Positions 12,060-22,800 of a stretch of 64,000 bases of DNA are shown in pieces. The position numbers and the translations under genes are program-made. The first letter of the stretch is position 1; every line of letters begins with the position of its first letter. The notes under the pieces are model-generated. The model was given only the letters and a program-made list of their open reading frames with translations, ran no database searches and was not told the origin of the DNA. The stretch is from Apoderus coryli (Eukaryota; Arthropoda; Insecta; Coleoptera; Attelabidae). The stretch is taken from contig OU452200.1 of NCBI GenBank assembly GCA_911728435.2, positions 27,357,715 through 27,421,714 of the forward strand, given 5' to 3'.

Positions 12060-12452
12060 GAATGTGTTTTCCAACTCACAGACGTTTGTTTTCTTCATTG
12101 GATTTTCTATATAATATATATAGTTATATTCAACTACATAGTTGACTCAGTTTAAGTGAATATTTTCCCCGGTATATTTAATAAATTAATATACATTAAT
12201 CTTTGCTACCGTAAACTAAAAACAATTTATACTCAGTAACAAATAAATATTAAATACATATATTACACTGTCCTCCCCTAAATTTTATATTTATAATACA
12301 ATATTTATATTATTTATTTACAATAATTCATATTCTTAAGTATTTACAGAATAATTATTCTTTACATACAGTGTCAGACAAAGGTAAACGATTCAAAGCG
12401 TCTGCATAATTATTTTCTGATTTTTCATACTTTATTTTAAATTGGTATCTGT

Positions 12453-13812
12453 TTAAAATAATACTCCATCTTTGCAAATGATTTGCCGCGTAAATAGGAA
12501 TACCCATTTCTCACCGAAAATATTTACTAAAGCTTTATGATCACATAGTAGTGCAAAGAAACGTCCATATAAATAGTCGTGAAATTTCTTCACTGAAAAT
12601 ATTATAGCACATGCTTCTTTATCCAACTGACAATAAGTATTTTCAGCATCAGATATCGTACGAGATGCATATGCTATCGGACGGATATCTCCATTTGGAA
12701 ATACGTGAGAAATTACTCCCCCAATAGCATAAAAACTAGCATTGCATGCCAAAGTTACTGGCAACTCCGGATCATAATGAACGAGTAGTTTTGGCGATGG
12801 CAATTTAGCTTTAATTAAATTAAAATAATTATCAGATTGTTTTTTTACCCCAGTGCCACTTAACATTCTTTCTCAAAAGGTAATTAAGTGGACTTAATTT
12901 TAAACTTAAATTTTTCAAAAATTTAGCATTAAAATTAACTAACCCTAGAAACGATTTTAATTCGGTAAAATTTGTCGGAATTGTAGCATTTAAAATAGCA
13001 GTAACTTTGTCGGGGCATGTACACAAACCATGTTTATCTACAGTGTAACCCAAAAAAGTTACTTTCTCTTAAAAAAAAAGGCGATTTTTGTAATTTAATT
13101 TTTAAACCACATTCGTCAAATTTTTGAAACATCGTGATCAACTTATTTAAATGATCATTCACTGATTTTCCAGTTACCCAAATGACGTCTAGGAAGATTA
13201 CATTATCCATCCCTTTAAAAATAGTATCGATAATGCGCTGGAAAATTCCAGGACTTGACGAAACACCGTAAGGTACACTTGGAACAGGCCCTTATGTGTA
13301 TTTAGGGTAACAAGCAATTTTGATTTGTCATCCAGCTCAATTTGAGCGTACGCATGTGATAAATCAATTTTGCTAAAATAAATTCCTTTATTTAATACTA
13401 AAAAGAAATATTGAATTTGAGGTATTGGATACTTATCAATTTGTAGATTTGGATTTAGTGCTATTTTGTAATCCCCGCAAATTCTTACATCTCCATTAGT
13501 TTATTGTAGAACAGGTACTGTTGGAGTTGCCCATTCGCTGATTTCAATAAGAGTTAAAATGTTTAAATTTACTAAAATTTCTAATTCTTTTTCAACCTTG
13601 AGTTTTAGAGCAAAAGGAATATTACGGGATTTACGTTGACGTTGAGGAATGGTATCGTTACATAATCCAAATACTAATGCATCTCTTAATTGTGCTTCTA
13701 AGTTGACTCCGAAGTTACAATTTTTGCCATTTTTTTTAAGCAGCAAAATAAATAGATATAGACTCACCAGATTCTTGTTGCAAGTGGTTGAATAATATTT
13801 TAATGAAAGCAT
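12453..13812 (-). pseudogene. gypsy gag-pol remnant
   Basis: Reading the minus strand, 13501-13812 starts with a gag-like LRDALVFGL phrase and then passes directly into reverse-transcriptase N-terminus (VEKELEILVNLNIL, EWATPTVPVL), showing an internal deletion that fused gag to RT. Between 13500 and 13054 the RT continues with frameshifts (KIDLSHAYAQIELDD). At 12832-13053 the thumb follows (ELKSFLGLVNF), and at 12453-12866 the RNase H start (YDPELPVTLACNAS, YASRTISDAE, DHKALVNIFGE). Integrase is missing. Confidence 0.85.
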
Positions 13813-13899
13813 CTATGCTCGGACACTTAGTTGGCTTTGAAATAACCAATAATTGTCATGTTGGTAAATATTTCAAATTTCGTTTACCGACTGCGCCAA

Positions 13900-14118
13900 T
13901 GTAATAACTTGTGTTACAAGTTATAATAATAAATTATATTTATTTAAAGACAAATAAAAGTAATTTATTTATAACCTTTCGGTTTGATTTCCCAAATAAA
14001 AGTGTGTTTATTCAGTATCTATTTACAGCAAAAATAAATACAAAATGATAGATACACGGTAATACAAAAAAAAATGTATACTCAGTAACTTAAATAAATA
14101 TAATATACATACATTGCA
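13900..14118 (-). repeat. 5' LTR of the gypsy element
   Basis: It begins TGTAATAACTTGTGTTACAA and ends ATTGCA in plus orientation, directly followed by the AAGGT duplication. On the minus strand it is followed by the TGGCGCAGTCGGTA primer-binding site at 13886-13899. It is about 219 bp and is uninterrupted, unlike its partner. Confidence 0.85.
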
Positions 14119-14190
14119 AAGGTCACAAAAACATTACTTTTACACTTAAATTTAAATATGGAGAGCTTCGTACCTCGAGAGCAAAACAAT

Positions 14191-15842
14191 ATATTTATTA
14201 GAAAAATTAAGATTCATAAATCCTAGGTCCCTGTTATTTTGGATGGCCATCGGCGTAAAAAAAGTATTTTTAAAGAATTAAAAAAAGACTAATTTCCTAA
14301 AGAAGACGTACACGTTCGTAATGCATAAATTCGGTATTGTAGATCCTTGGTGCAATTTTTTCATTCTATTTTTTTTAGTATATCTTTCCGTTTTAAGAGA
14401 CATGTTGTTTTTATTTAATTTGAAGATTACGTTATTTCTTTAATACGTTGAATCATAATAAGATTAGCACTGTAGTGGAGTGGTTGTGGTTGTGTGTGCG
14501 TATCTCAATATGTGGCGTCTAGTACCATTTGGTAAGCTATCTTAATGGTGCTCGTATCAGGGTCCCTGTAAATACAATTCAACTCAGTTTTAATTTTAAT
14601 TAATTTTTATTTGACGTTTATTTATATAGGCCTACATTAGTTTACATTCATTTATATCATTATACCTAAGTGTATTCAAGCCCTTGGACTAAAATTGTTA
14701 TTCGGCAACCATTATTTGTATCCATAAGCGCTCAATCAATAGCGATCACTATATTCCTCTTGACTTAACACATACAACACGTGTAAACAACAAAATTAAA
14801 TGTAATTGATTTCTGCTAGTCTTTGTAGGTCTAGGTGTAGAATACTCTGGATAATTTATCCAGAACATTCTTAATTTTTCTATTCTCAAATATTTTCCAA
14901 CACTGCTATGGAAAACTACATTATAAAATAACAAGAAAATTGTTTTAAAAAAATGCAAGTTTAACTATCTAGAGCTAATAGGTATTTTCTTTGAGAGAAC
15001 CCCATTATTTTATTTATTTTTTTGTGGTGCAAGTAAGGAGTAATAATTGCAGTTAAAACATTAGAGTCTACAGAAAACTAAATTATTTCTCATAATGAAA
15101 GAAATTTGTTAGAGTTTGAATAGAAAATTCGAAAATTCCGAAAACCATAAGTTATACATGAATGTTGTGAAAATAATAAGGCTTGCCTGTAAATTGTAAA
15201 ATAACATTTCTAACTATATTCTCATAATTCCATGAGGAAATGAATTATTTCGGTTCTAATGTTAATTCAGTTGTTTACCCTTATAATATAATGTTTATTT
15301 AAACTCCAAAGTTCTCATCCATGTTGTTCTTATACAGAGTGATTCACATTAGATGATAAAATAGGAGCAAGTTTTTATCTACCAGTGCCGTAGCTGGCAC
15401 GGCGCCAAAATTTATAGTTTTAAAGAGTGCGGAGGTTGGGTCTGCATTTATCTCAGGCTCCTTCGTTGGAGATGAATAAGATATATATCACTTCAAATGT
15501 ACTTTATAGCTTCCAATACTTGGAGCACAAAAGTTATATTCATTAAAAAGAACATTTTGAGCAAAAAGAAAATATCTACCTATTACACACGCCGACCTGC
15601 ATTAACATCTCATTTAAATTTATATATTTTCGAATTAACTATAACGACATAATTTCTGCTATAAAAGATATATTACAGGCCCCACGTAAAATACTTATAC
15701 AGTGTATCCGAAAAGTTACATAACGGACAATTATTTTCAAAATGGTAAAAGCCGAGACCCGCCAGTTTGATTTATGTTTAGCAATTTTGTAATCTATGTA
15801 TTTTATCTGAAATCTGCCGCATAACGACGGAACCATCTCGGT
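14191..15842. other. No gene recognised
   Basis: This is AT-rich sequence without recognisable coding. A repeat resembling the ACAGGGTG family starts near 15337 (ACAGAGTGATTCACATTAG). GTATCCGAAAAGTTACATAA near 15705 may be part of the same unit. I see no paired ends. Confidence 0.4.
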
Positions 15843-17560
15843 CAGGGGTCTCCAAACTTTGAAGCCTGAAACCCATCATCAATTTTTCACTATGTTCCAA
15901 GGGCCAAAATGGCACTATCAGTTTGCGTAGGAAAGGCGAAGAAAGCAAAACTGTCTATTGTGAAATAAAGTACCTAACACCCGTGCATAACAGCATTTTG
16001 ATTTGACTTGGTGTTTTCATTTATGCTTTATTAGTATGGAAAAGAAGCGCTGCATGCACAACGTTCAAAGATAAATGGAACTATCAGTATTTTGTGATTG
16101 AGTCCAGTAATAAGGCGCTATGTTTAATTTGTTACGAAACCATAGCTGTTCAAAGAATATAACAGTAAACGTCACCATGAATCGAAACATTTTCAAAATT
16201 TTGAAGCTTTGATCGCGGACTGAAATCGCAGCAATCTTTATTTATTTATTAATTCATCCTGAACATGCCTATGTATAGAAACATTTGCACGTTATGATGT
16301 GGTCATACATAAAAACATATTTGTTTACCAAAGCGGATACTGAACCAGAGTCTGCAACTTGCATCAGCTTTCGTATGGCTCTTGAAATCGGAAAACGTAG
16401 AAAACCATTCACCGATGGAGAAATGATAAAGAATGCTTGATTGCAGTAGCCGAAGAAATATGCCCTGAAAAGGTAAATTTATTTAAGTGTCAGTTTGTCA
16501 GCAAACACCGTGGCTCGTAGGGTGCTAGACATCGCAGGAAATATATTATGATGTCAACTGTCTGACAAAAATGGATATCCGCAGTGGTTTTCTCTAGCCT
16601 TGCATGAGTCAACGGATGTGTCATATATACTGCTCGGGTGTTAATTTTTGTTCGGGGAGTTGATAAAAGCTATGAAGTGTATGAGGAACATCTTGATATT
16701 GATAGTATTCACGGCACGACAACTGGGGCAGATATTTTTGAGGGAGTTGAAAATGCCATTAATAAAAAGAACCTTCCATGGAAAAACTTGAAATCTTTTG
16801 CAACTGATGCAGGCAAAAATATGTATGGTAAAAATAATGGAGTGGTTGCACTTGTGTCAAAGGCTGTAGAAAATGATGGTGGTTCAAAACCATTAATCTT
16901 ACATTGTATCATTCATCTACAGTCCTTGTGCGGAAAATGTTTGAATATGTCTGAAGTTCTAAAACCAATCATATCAGTGAACGAACAACGTTGTGAACTT
17001 CATGAGATTCACTGGTCTGAATCACCGACAATTCCGCGAGTTTATTGTAGAGATTGCAGAAAATGACTTACCATATCATACTGCGTAGCGCTTTTTTGAG
17101 TTTCGAGCAGAGGTCGAAATGTTTTTGAATGAGAATCATCCGATAGAGAAAATAGTGAATGGCTGTGGAAGTTAGCATTCTATGAGAATTTGACAAATCA
17201 TATGAGCGAAATGAATTTGAGATTGCAAGGAGAAAATCAGTTTCTCCCTGATTTATAAGTACACCAATACCAAATCCGTCAGACACAAAATAATACTATT
17301 TCAATCGCAATTATGTAACAAATGTTTCACACATTCTAAAACATGTGAAATATTCAGCCATAGAAAACTTGAGTGCTTTAAAGATAAATTTTGATGCTCG
17401 TTTCTCACACTTTGTTGTCATTGCGAATGAAAGTCCAAATGGACATTATTGATTTACATTGCAGTGATATGATTAAGAACAAATATCAAAATTCATCTTT
17501 GTTGGAGTCTTCCACTGGTACAATTTGATAATTTGCATAAATTTGCTCGTGTGTTGTTTT
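15843..17560 (+). mobile_element. hAT element remnant (GTF2IRD2/ZBED-like transposase)
   Basis: The left end CAGGGGTCTCCAAACTTTG at 15843 is a typical hAT terminus. Downstream the plus strand holds scattered transposase pieces: a zinc-finger-like start near 16040-16150 (ALCLICYETIAV) and a body at 16638-17066. Further pieces to about 17230 include FRAEVEMFLNENHP. The right terminus is not found, so the element is truncated as well as broken. Confidence 0.7.
16638..17066 (+). pseudogene. hAT transposase body fragment
   Basis: About 142 codons are open. The phrases HGTTTGADIFEGVENAI, LKSFATDAGKNMYG and LHCIIHLQSLCGK are characteristic of the hAT transposases related to GTF2IRD2 and ZBED5 (DG/H catalytic region, where TDAGKNM corresponds to TDGAKNM). 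The preceding segment is broken by stops, and the C-terminal dimerisation domain is only partly readable after 17066. It is a pseudogene. Confidence 0.75.
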
Positions 17561-19259
17561 CTGTTTTTGGTATTACTTAGATACTTGTGCGAGAAAACGT
17601 TTTCCAAGGTGAAGTAAGTAAGTAAGGGTCCTTCCGACATAAGTCTCCGGTTTCACTGCAGCCTCATAGGCTTATTGTGAAAAAGTCCCCGTATTTTATG
17701 CCACCCAATCCAACAACCCTGTACCCTCCACTAACTTGTCGAGTTCAGTTATGTGTTGGGTGTCAATGTCTGCTGGCGCTATTAGCGCATGCCCAAAAAT
17801 AGCGTGTCGTTTTCAAAATGTACATTTACTATGTATTTCGATGACCGTAATGAAACATGGGAAACTAGGTATATGGGTCCATTTTGTTTAGGAAAGTTTT
17901 AGTGGAAAACAATAGAGAAATACGGAAACATTTGTTGTATAGTTTTAGTAAATTTTATTTAAAATACATAATAACAAAAAATCCTCAAATTGCTGGTAAA
18001 ATAAATATTTCTTTTTATTGTGCTTGTGTTATTATCAATCGTTGTCAGTTTATTTTACATAAAAAAAATTGCCTGTCATAATTTCTCTAGTACCTACCTA
18101 TTAAAAATTGAATAACTAACCCATCAAAGACAAATAACAGGTAAACTAATATAAATTTTTATTTAAGAAAATATACATGATGTTTTATTAGAGTTTAAAT
18201 AATTTCTAACATGCAAAATAATATAAAATCTACTTTAGTCAAACTTTTAAATTTAAAAGAAATGCTTGACAGAAGTACCTACCTACTAACCTTCGATGTA
18301 GATATTTTTTATGTAATATCCAAACACTAGGTACATAACTTATTCCACAGAGAATAACGTGTTCTCCAACAATATGTTTTATACACACAGACCAATATAC
18401 CTACAATAATATCACAAAGTACATTCTAAATGAACCACTACGGGCTTATTCGACTCTATTCAAGCTTCGTTTATTTAATTTTGTTTCATTAATTATTGTG
18501 TGTTTTGGGAACAGTAAAGGCAAAACCCCTTGTATAGTGTAGCTCCATAAATTATTCTGACCATACCACTATGTAGGTACAAGATTAAACTAGTAATAAC
18601 ACAAAGTTTTCTCCTATTGAACACTATATTGTTTGATTTTATTACTCTGTGCTCCCTTTACAATTCCCTATAAGCACCGCATTCTGTTCTAGATATTAAC
18701 CACAAGAAGCCCTCATTATAAGTTTACTATTGTCTTACAAATTGGTTACGTGCATTGCTTGTCTGTTTCATTGCAAATTTTTATTTTGAAATAAATTATT
18801 ACAAGTTTCGTTATTCATATTCAGCTTCATTGGCCATTTTGATGACTAATACACATGTAAATACCTATCTAAATAGATACATACGGGGCCGGGTCGACCA
18901 AGTCTTTTGGAAGCAGTATTGGAAGAGCAAAGAAAAAATAATAAAAATATGCAATAAATATACATTAATATACATTAATAACTATAGTTGCTGCAATTTT
19001 GTTAACAAATCATTTTCGAAATGGGTTTATTTAACAAAACAAGACTTAAATCGGCAACACAGTCACGTTAAGAACGAATACAATAAAATATCTAAATTTT
19101 ATTATACACATTAAAACAATGAGATAATAGAAATACATAAAAAAAAATTAAAAACAAAGCATTGAAAACATCAACACTGCACAAAATAATGCACATAGAA
19201 GGAAATTGTCATCTATAACAAAGCAGTAAATTCCTGAATACTATAGAACGCGCCTCTTA
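17561..19259. other. No gene recognised
   Basis: A moderately GC-richer block at about 17615-17800 (CCGGTTTCACTGCAGCCTCA) looks like foreign repeat material but could not be assigned. The rest is AT-rich with no coding signal. The open frames at 17884-18081 and 18755-19114 are low-complexity and match nothing I know. Confidence 0.4.
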
Positions 19260-19514
19260 TTAAATATCTCTAGTTTTTTTAAAAACAGTCTCAGACTGGC
19301 AACCCCTCATGTCCGGTGGAAGAAGATTGAAATTAAAAGATCCGGCATATGCTGGTGATCTTTTATAAAACTCACGTTTGGGGCGTGGCAAGTATATCAG
19401 ATCTCTACTTCGAGTAGGATAATGATGGTTATCTCCACAATATCTTGCTTGATTCTTATTTTTGTATATAAAACAGAGAAGCTTGTAAAGGTAGATGCAC
19501 GGAGCAGTGAGCAT
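19260..19514 (-). pseudogene. Non-LTR retrotransposon RT C-terminal fragment
   Basis: The minus strand reads YPTRSRDLIYLPRPKRE, then KRSPAYAGSFNFNLLPPDMR. This is the usual C-terminal tail pattern of jockey/CR1-type reverse transcriptases, in which a small neutral start is followed by N-LP-R. No catalytic part is attached. A further coding-like minus-strand stretch upstream at about 19570-19765 (VNDLRIELRNISDDRIQFYN) is unrecognised and may belong to the same or another element. Confidence 0.6.
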
Positions 19515-20299
19515 ATTGTTTTCTGTAAAAGTGTCCCTACAAGTTCCTCTATATCATATGATATCTAATATCTTAGATAACCTTCATTATAATTAATTTT
19601 AGCACCTGATATATATCTTCTTCTATTTCTACCATATGGAAATTAAAAGTACCTGTTCTGTGATCACGATTAGAATAATTATAGAACTGTATTCTATCAT
19701 CACTTATATTTCTAAGTTCAATGCGTAAATCGTTCACCACCTCACCACGACATTTGCAATTCCATCAACCCGCTGAGAGATTATAAAAACCTGTTTACAA
19801 AAATGTAATCAAAACCAACTTATCAGTTGAACGTTGTGTGAACATATATAATTAAATAGGCAATAAACGCATAGATAAATAGGCAATAAACGCATAGATA
19901 AGAATTTATGGAAAATCTGCATGGTTCAAGTTGTTTCAAAAGAAAATATTGCTGAGACTTTCAATTCACCCTAACTTTGACTCTATAGTTCTTTTTATGT
20001 TATATTTACTTTAAATACAAACTCAATATTTTAACTTTCTGCTTGTGACTAATTGATGATTTTATACCTAAATATAGCAATAATCTTAAATGCAATTTAT
20101 CGCAATACCTAGTCAACTCTCAAACTTAAAAATAAAATGTACGTAAATAAAATCCAATGAATTTATTAAATTTTAAAACATAATAGGTAGGTATAAAAAT
20201 TACATAACACATCGTTTAGGTATTTTCAATACGAAAAATACAACAAAATAGGTACTCGTATTTTTTATTTAAAAAAAAAAAATGTGACGCCTATGTCCC

Positions 20300-22075
20300 C
20301 AACTTGATTAATATCTGCCGACGAGAAGTTTTTTCGCATTTTGATGATGCTTGAAAGGCATTTCATGGAATCCTTAATAACATGTTTGAAAGATATGTGC
20401 TGCTACGCCACAGTCGTAGATCTGCATCTTATTTTACTAAAAATATTATTGTGTAAATGAAGAAGATGCAAGCAGAAACTATTATAAATTAATTGTGTTT
20501 TGCTGCGTATAGAGAACAACAGAATTTTGTCGTTGCTTTTACTGCTAAAACAGATGGAACTGTTTTTCTCATCAACTGTGCCGCAATTATGGCGATTCGT
20601 TTTGAAACAGACGTCTCGGCGTGCACAGTTGTAGCCAGAGGGTGCGTTAGACAAAAAATGTCATCCTCTGATAGTGAAGACACTACTTATTTTGTTTTTG
20701 TCTACAGCATACGTGGCTTAAAATAAAAATAAAATGCAGATTTTCGATACATACCTTATTAAACATTAAAAAAATTGGTTGTGTCACCTCTAAAATATAT
20801 GACATGGGTAACAAAACAGAATCTGGAAATTGTCTTAATCGCCCCTGTCACAGGACATATGTCTATGGTAATATATACTATGTCACTTTGAACTGTCAAC
20901 AGTCGATGTCAAGGGTGTCAATTGTAGCTATGTCGTGGTTGTAATGTAGAGATAAATAAAAGAATAATGTCACCGAATAAATAAAACGTATTTAAATCAG
21001 GTACCTACTTACCTAAAAATGCAGCTGAATTTATCAATAATAATAATTGGAAATATACCTACATACAAACCCTCGTACAACAGACACTTCCACCGCTTAG
21101 TTAGGTACCTATATGACAAACACTATGCTGCTGCTTATATCACTTTTTGCTACTTTCAAATGATGTAGGTACCACTCGAGCTCTACTGCTATTTAAGAAA
21201 TTGGGGATTGTGTGCACCCCTATCACAAGGTTATATAAAGCGATCTTAATAAAAAACGGATGGGTTCATCTTTCGATTCCCCCAAACTCGTATAAGTACC
21301 AACATTTAGCTCAATTTTTTTGAGGGCGTTCACAATACTTTCCTTGGGTTGGGAAAGTAAAATATAATGGATTGTTCTATATTCTATACACTATATAACT
21401 AGAAATTAATTACATTGAAACATTTATTTATTTTTAGTTTAGCTGCCATTTCGAAGTAATCGAATACAACCTGACACTCGTACATAAACTAAGCTTTATT
21501 CGTCTAGTTAATTTTTGTACTAGCTCGATAAAAAAGAATTTTCTAATTACAACTTAAATATTCTTTCCAAAAGAAAATTACGCTCTTCATCAAGTGATTC
21601 AGATGCGTCTTATGAAGTGAAAGATCTTTTATCGGATTCAGATATGAACGAAGACTATGAAATAGAAGGACTACTTGACGACACAAAAATTGATGTATAA
21701 TATTTTATTTTGGTTAAATTTGCTACCAAGAGAACTATATATTACTACTTGGAGTGCATTCAAGATGTCAGTAATCCAGATGAATCAACAGTGAAATTCT
21801 CGCAAAAAAAAAGAACTATGTTTTTTTCTACCCGATTCTGGAGGCCATTGGTTCGGTCCTTATAAGGACATAGTGGCTAAATTACCAAAACCAAAAAAAG
21901 TATCGGGTAGTACTAGTAGGTTGGCTTCCTACATACATTTTGATGTTGCACTCCAGGATGGTGGATAGTTTGGAGCTAGTTGTCCCATAGAGCACCCCAT
22001 TGTCCCAAAGTACCCCACCATGGTCCCAAACTACCCCATGGTGGGGCACATTGGAAAAATAACTAAGTTTCTCTC
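20300..22075 (+). mobile_element. Second pogo/jerky-like element, remnant
   Basis: At about 21565-21930 the plus strand reads a serine/acid-rich stretch (KLRSSSSDSDASYEVKDLL), then FILVKFATKRTIYYYLECIQ and YKDIVAKLPKPK. This order is typical of the C-terminal tails of insect pogo/jerky-like transposases. Several TGTCCCAAAGTACCCCA-type repeats follow at 21970-22050, like subterminal repeats of such elements. A small open frame at 20493-20726 carries MSSSDSEDTT and is otherwise unrecognised. The left boundary is not defined. Confidence 0.45.
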
Positions 22076-22202
22076 AGGATAGTTTTCCATTAAAACTGCT
22101 TCTATATTTTTACTTTTACTTATAAAAATGAATTGCCGATATATGTACGTAGCTATTCTTCCATATGACTGTTCATTAAATGTTTTTGGTTACTAAGAAC
22201 AG

Positions 22203-22800
22203 GATACCGCAATAATTTTATTTTTACATGAAAGCCTGTACCTTAATCTACATTTCTACATAATTTCCATGAATATTGAGGCACTTGTCATATCGTGGCA
22301 CCAGTTTTTGAATACCCTCCTCATAAAATTCTGCCGCCTGACTTGTTAACCACTGTATCACAAATGTTTTGACTTCGTTATCACAAAACCCAACGTTTAG
22401 GCAGTGCATTGACTTTTCTTGAGCGGTACCACAATTAAGGTGAAGATTTTTTAGACCAAATTGTTACTGGTGACGAAATACGGGTGGCCTATGTCACACC
22501 AGAATCGAAACAACAATCCATGGAATGGCGACATTCATCATCACCCAAAAGAGTGAAGTTTAAGCAAACAATTTCTGCCCGGAAAATCATGTGCACAGTT
22601 TTTTGGGATAGAAAAGGAGTATTGCTAGTGGAGTTTCTGCATTTGTGATACAGTGGTTAACAAGTCAGGCGGCAGAATTTTATGAGGGTATTCAAAAACT
22701 GGTGCCACGTTATGACAAGTGCCTCAATATTCACGGAAATTATGTATAAAAGTAGATTAAGGGACAGGCTTTCATGTAAAAATAAAATTATTGCGATATC
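22203..22800 (+). mobile_element. Fold-back mariner remnant
   Basis: The arms 22203-22367 and 22640-22800 are inverted copies of the transposase C-terminus plus terminal sequence (SQAAEFYEEGIQKLVPRYDK). The middle on the plus strand encodes FLDQIVTGDEIRVAYVTP, RKIMCTVFWDRKGVLLVEF. These carry the first two catalytic aspartates of a mariner DD34D transposase, in GDE and WD. The N-terminal half is missing and replaced by an inverted copy of the 3' end, so the element is a rearranged, dead mariner. Confidence 0.85.

Larger units (their letters stand above)
11593..12184. repeat. Large palindrome with two inverted tRNA-like units
   Basis: From about 11593 the sequence runs through a CCGGGGAAAATATTC module, a tRNA-like unit and the B module to a centre near 11885. 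It then returns as the reverse complement and ends near 12184. The arms are about 290 bp with scattered differences and a short asymmetric loop. Transcripts across it would form a very long hairpin. Confidence 0.88.
10781..12205. mobile_element. tRNA-like-gene-bearing element with CAAAGATTAAT ends
   Basis: The ends are inverted: CAAAGATTAATGTACATTAA at 10781 and its near-complement ending at 12205. They are flanked by a 7-bp duplication, CTACCGT (10774-10780 and 12206-12212). Inside are modules: A, a 70-nt tRNA-like sequence with flank; B, the stretch with CGCGTACTTAAACACCAATG; and C, a stretch with CCGGGGAAAATATTCAC. The order is A, hAT MITE, B, C, A, B, short loop, then B, A and C inverted. 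There is no protein coding. The termini and duplication length tie it to the 6717-9592 element. Confidence 0.85.
10606..12267 (-). repeat. 3' LTR of the gypsy element, containing a nested insertion
   Basis: The pieces 10606-10780 and 12206-12267 together match the other LTR (13900-14118) with moderate divergence: TGTAATAACTTGTGTTACAA at the outer end and ATACTCAGTAAC...TATTACA at the inner end. The 1425-bp insertion 10781-12205 lies between them with a duplicated CTACCGT. Confidence 0.8.
10606..14118 (-). mobile_element. Ty3/gypsy LTR retrotransposon, internally deleted
   Basis: It is flanked by the 5-bp duplication AAGGT (10601-10605 and 14119-14123). The LTRs begin TG and end CA. On the minus strand the 5' LTR is 13900-14118, followed by a primer-binding site starting TGGCGCAGTCGGTA. 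The polypurine tract AGGGGAGGACAG precedes the 3' LTR, whose start is at 12267. The interior holds fragments of gag, reverse transcriptase and RNase H but no integrase. The 3' LTR is expanded by the tRNA-like palindromic element. Confidence 0.88.
10364..14190 (+). mobile_element. HINE/DINE-1-like element, copy 2, split by a gypsy insertion
   Basis: The left end AGCTCTCGATATCATAT at 10364, followed by the TTTCGCCGGAAATAC and GTCTGTCTCTGG phrases, matches copy 1 at 570. The right end, 14124 to about 14190, contains TTACTTTTACACTT and GGAGAGCTTCGTACCTCGAG as in copy 1. In copy 1 the sequence across the join is AAAAAGGTCATAAAA; here it is cut after AAGGT by the LTR element and resumes after a duplicated AAGGT. 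Without the insertion this copy would be only about 310 bp. Confidence 0.7.
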
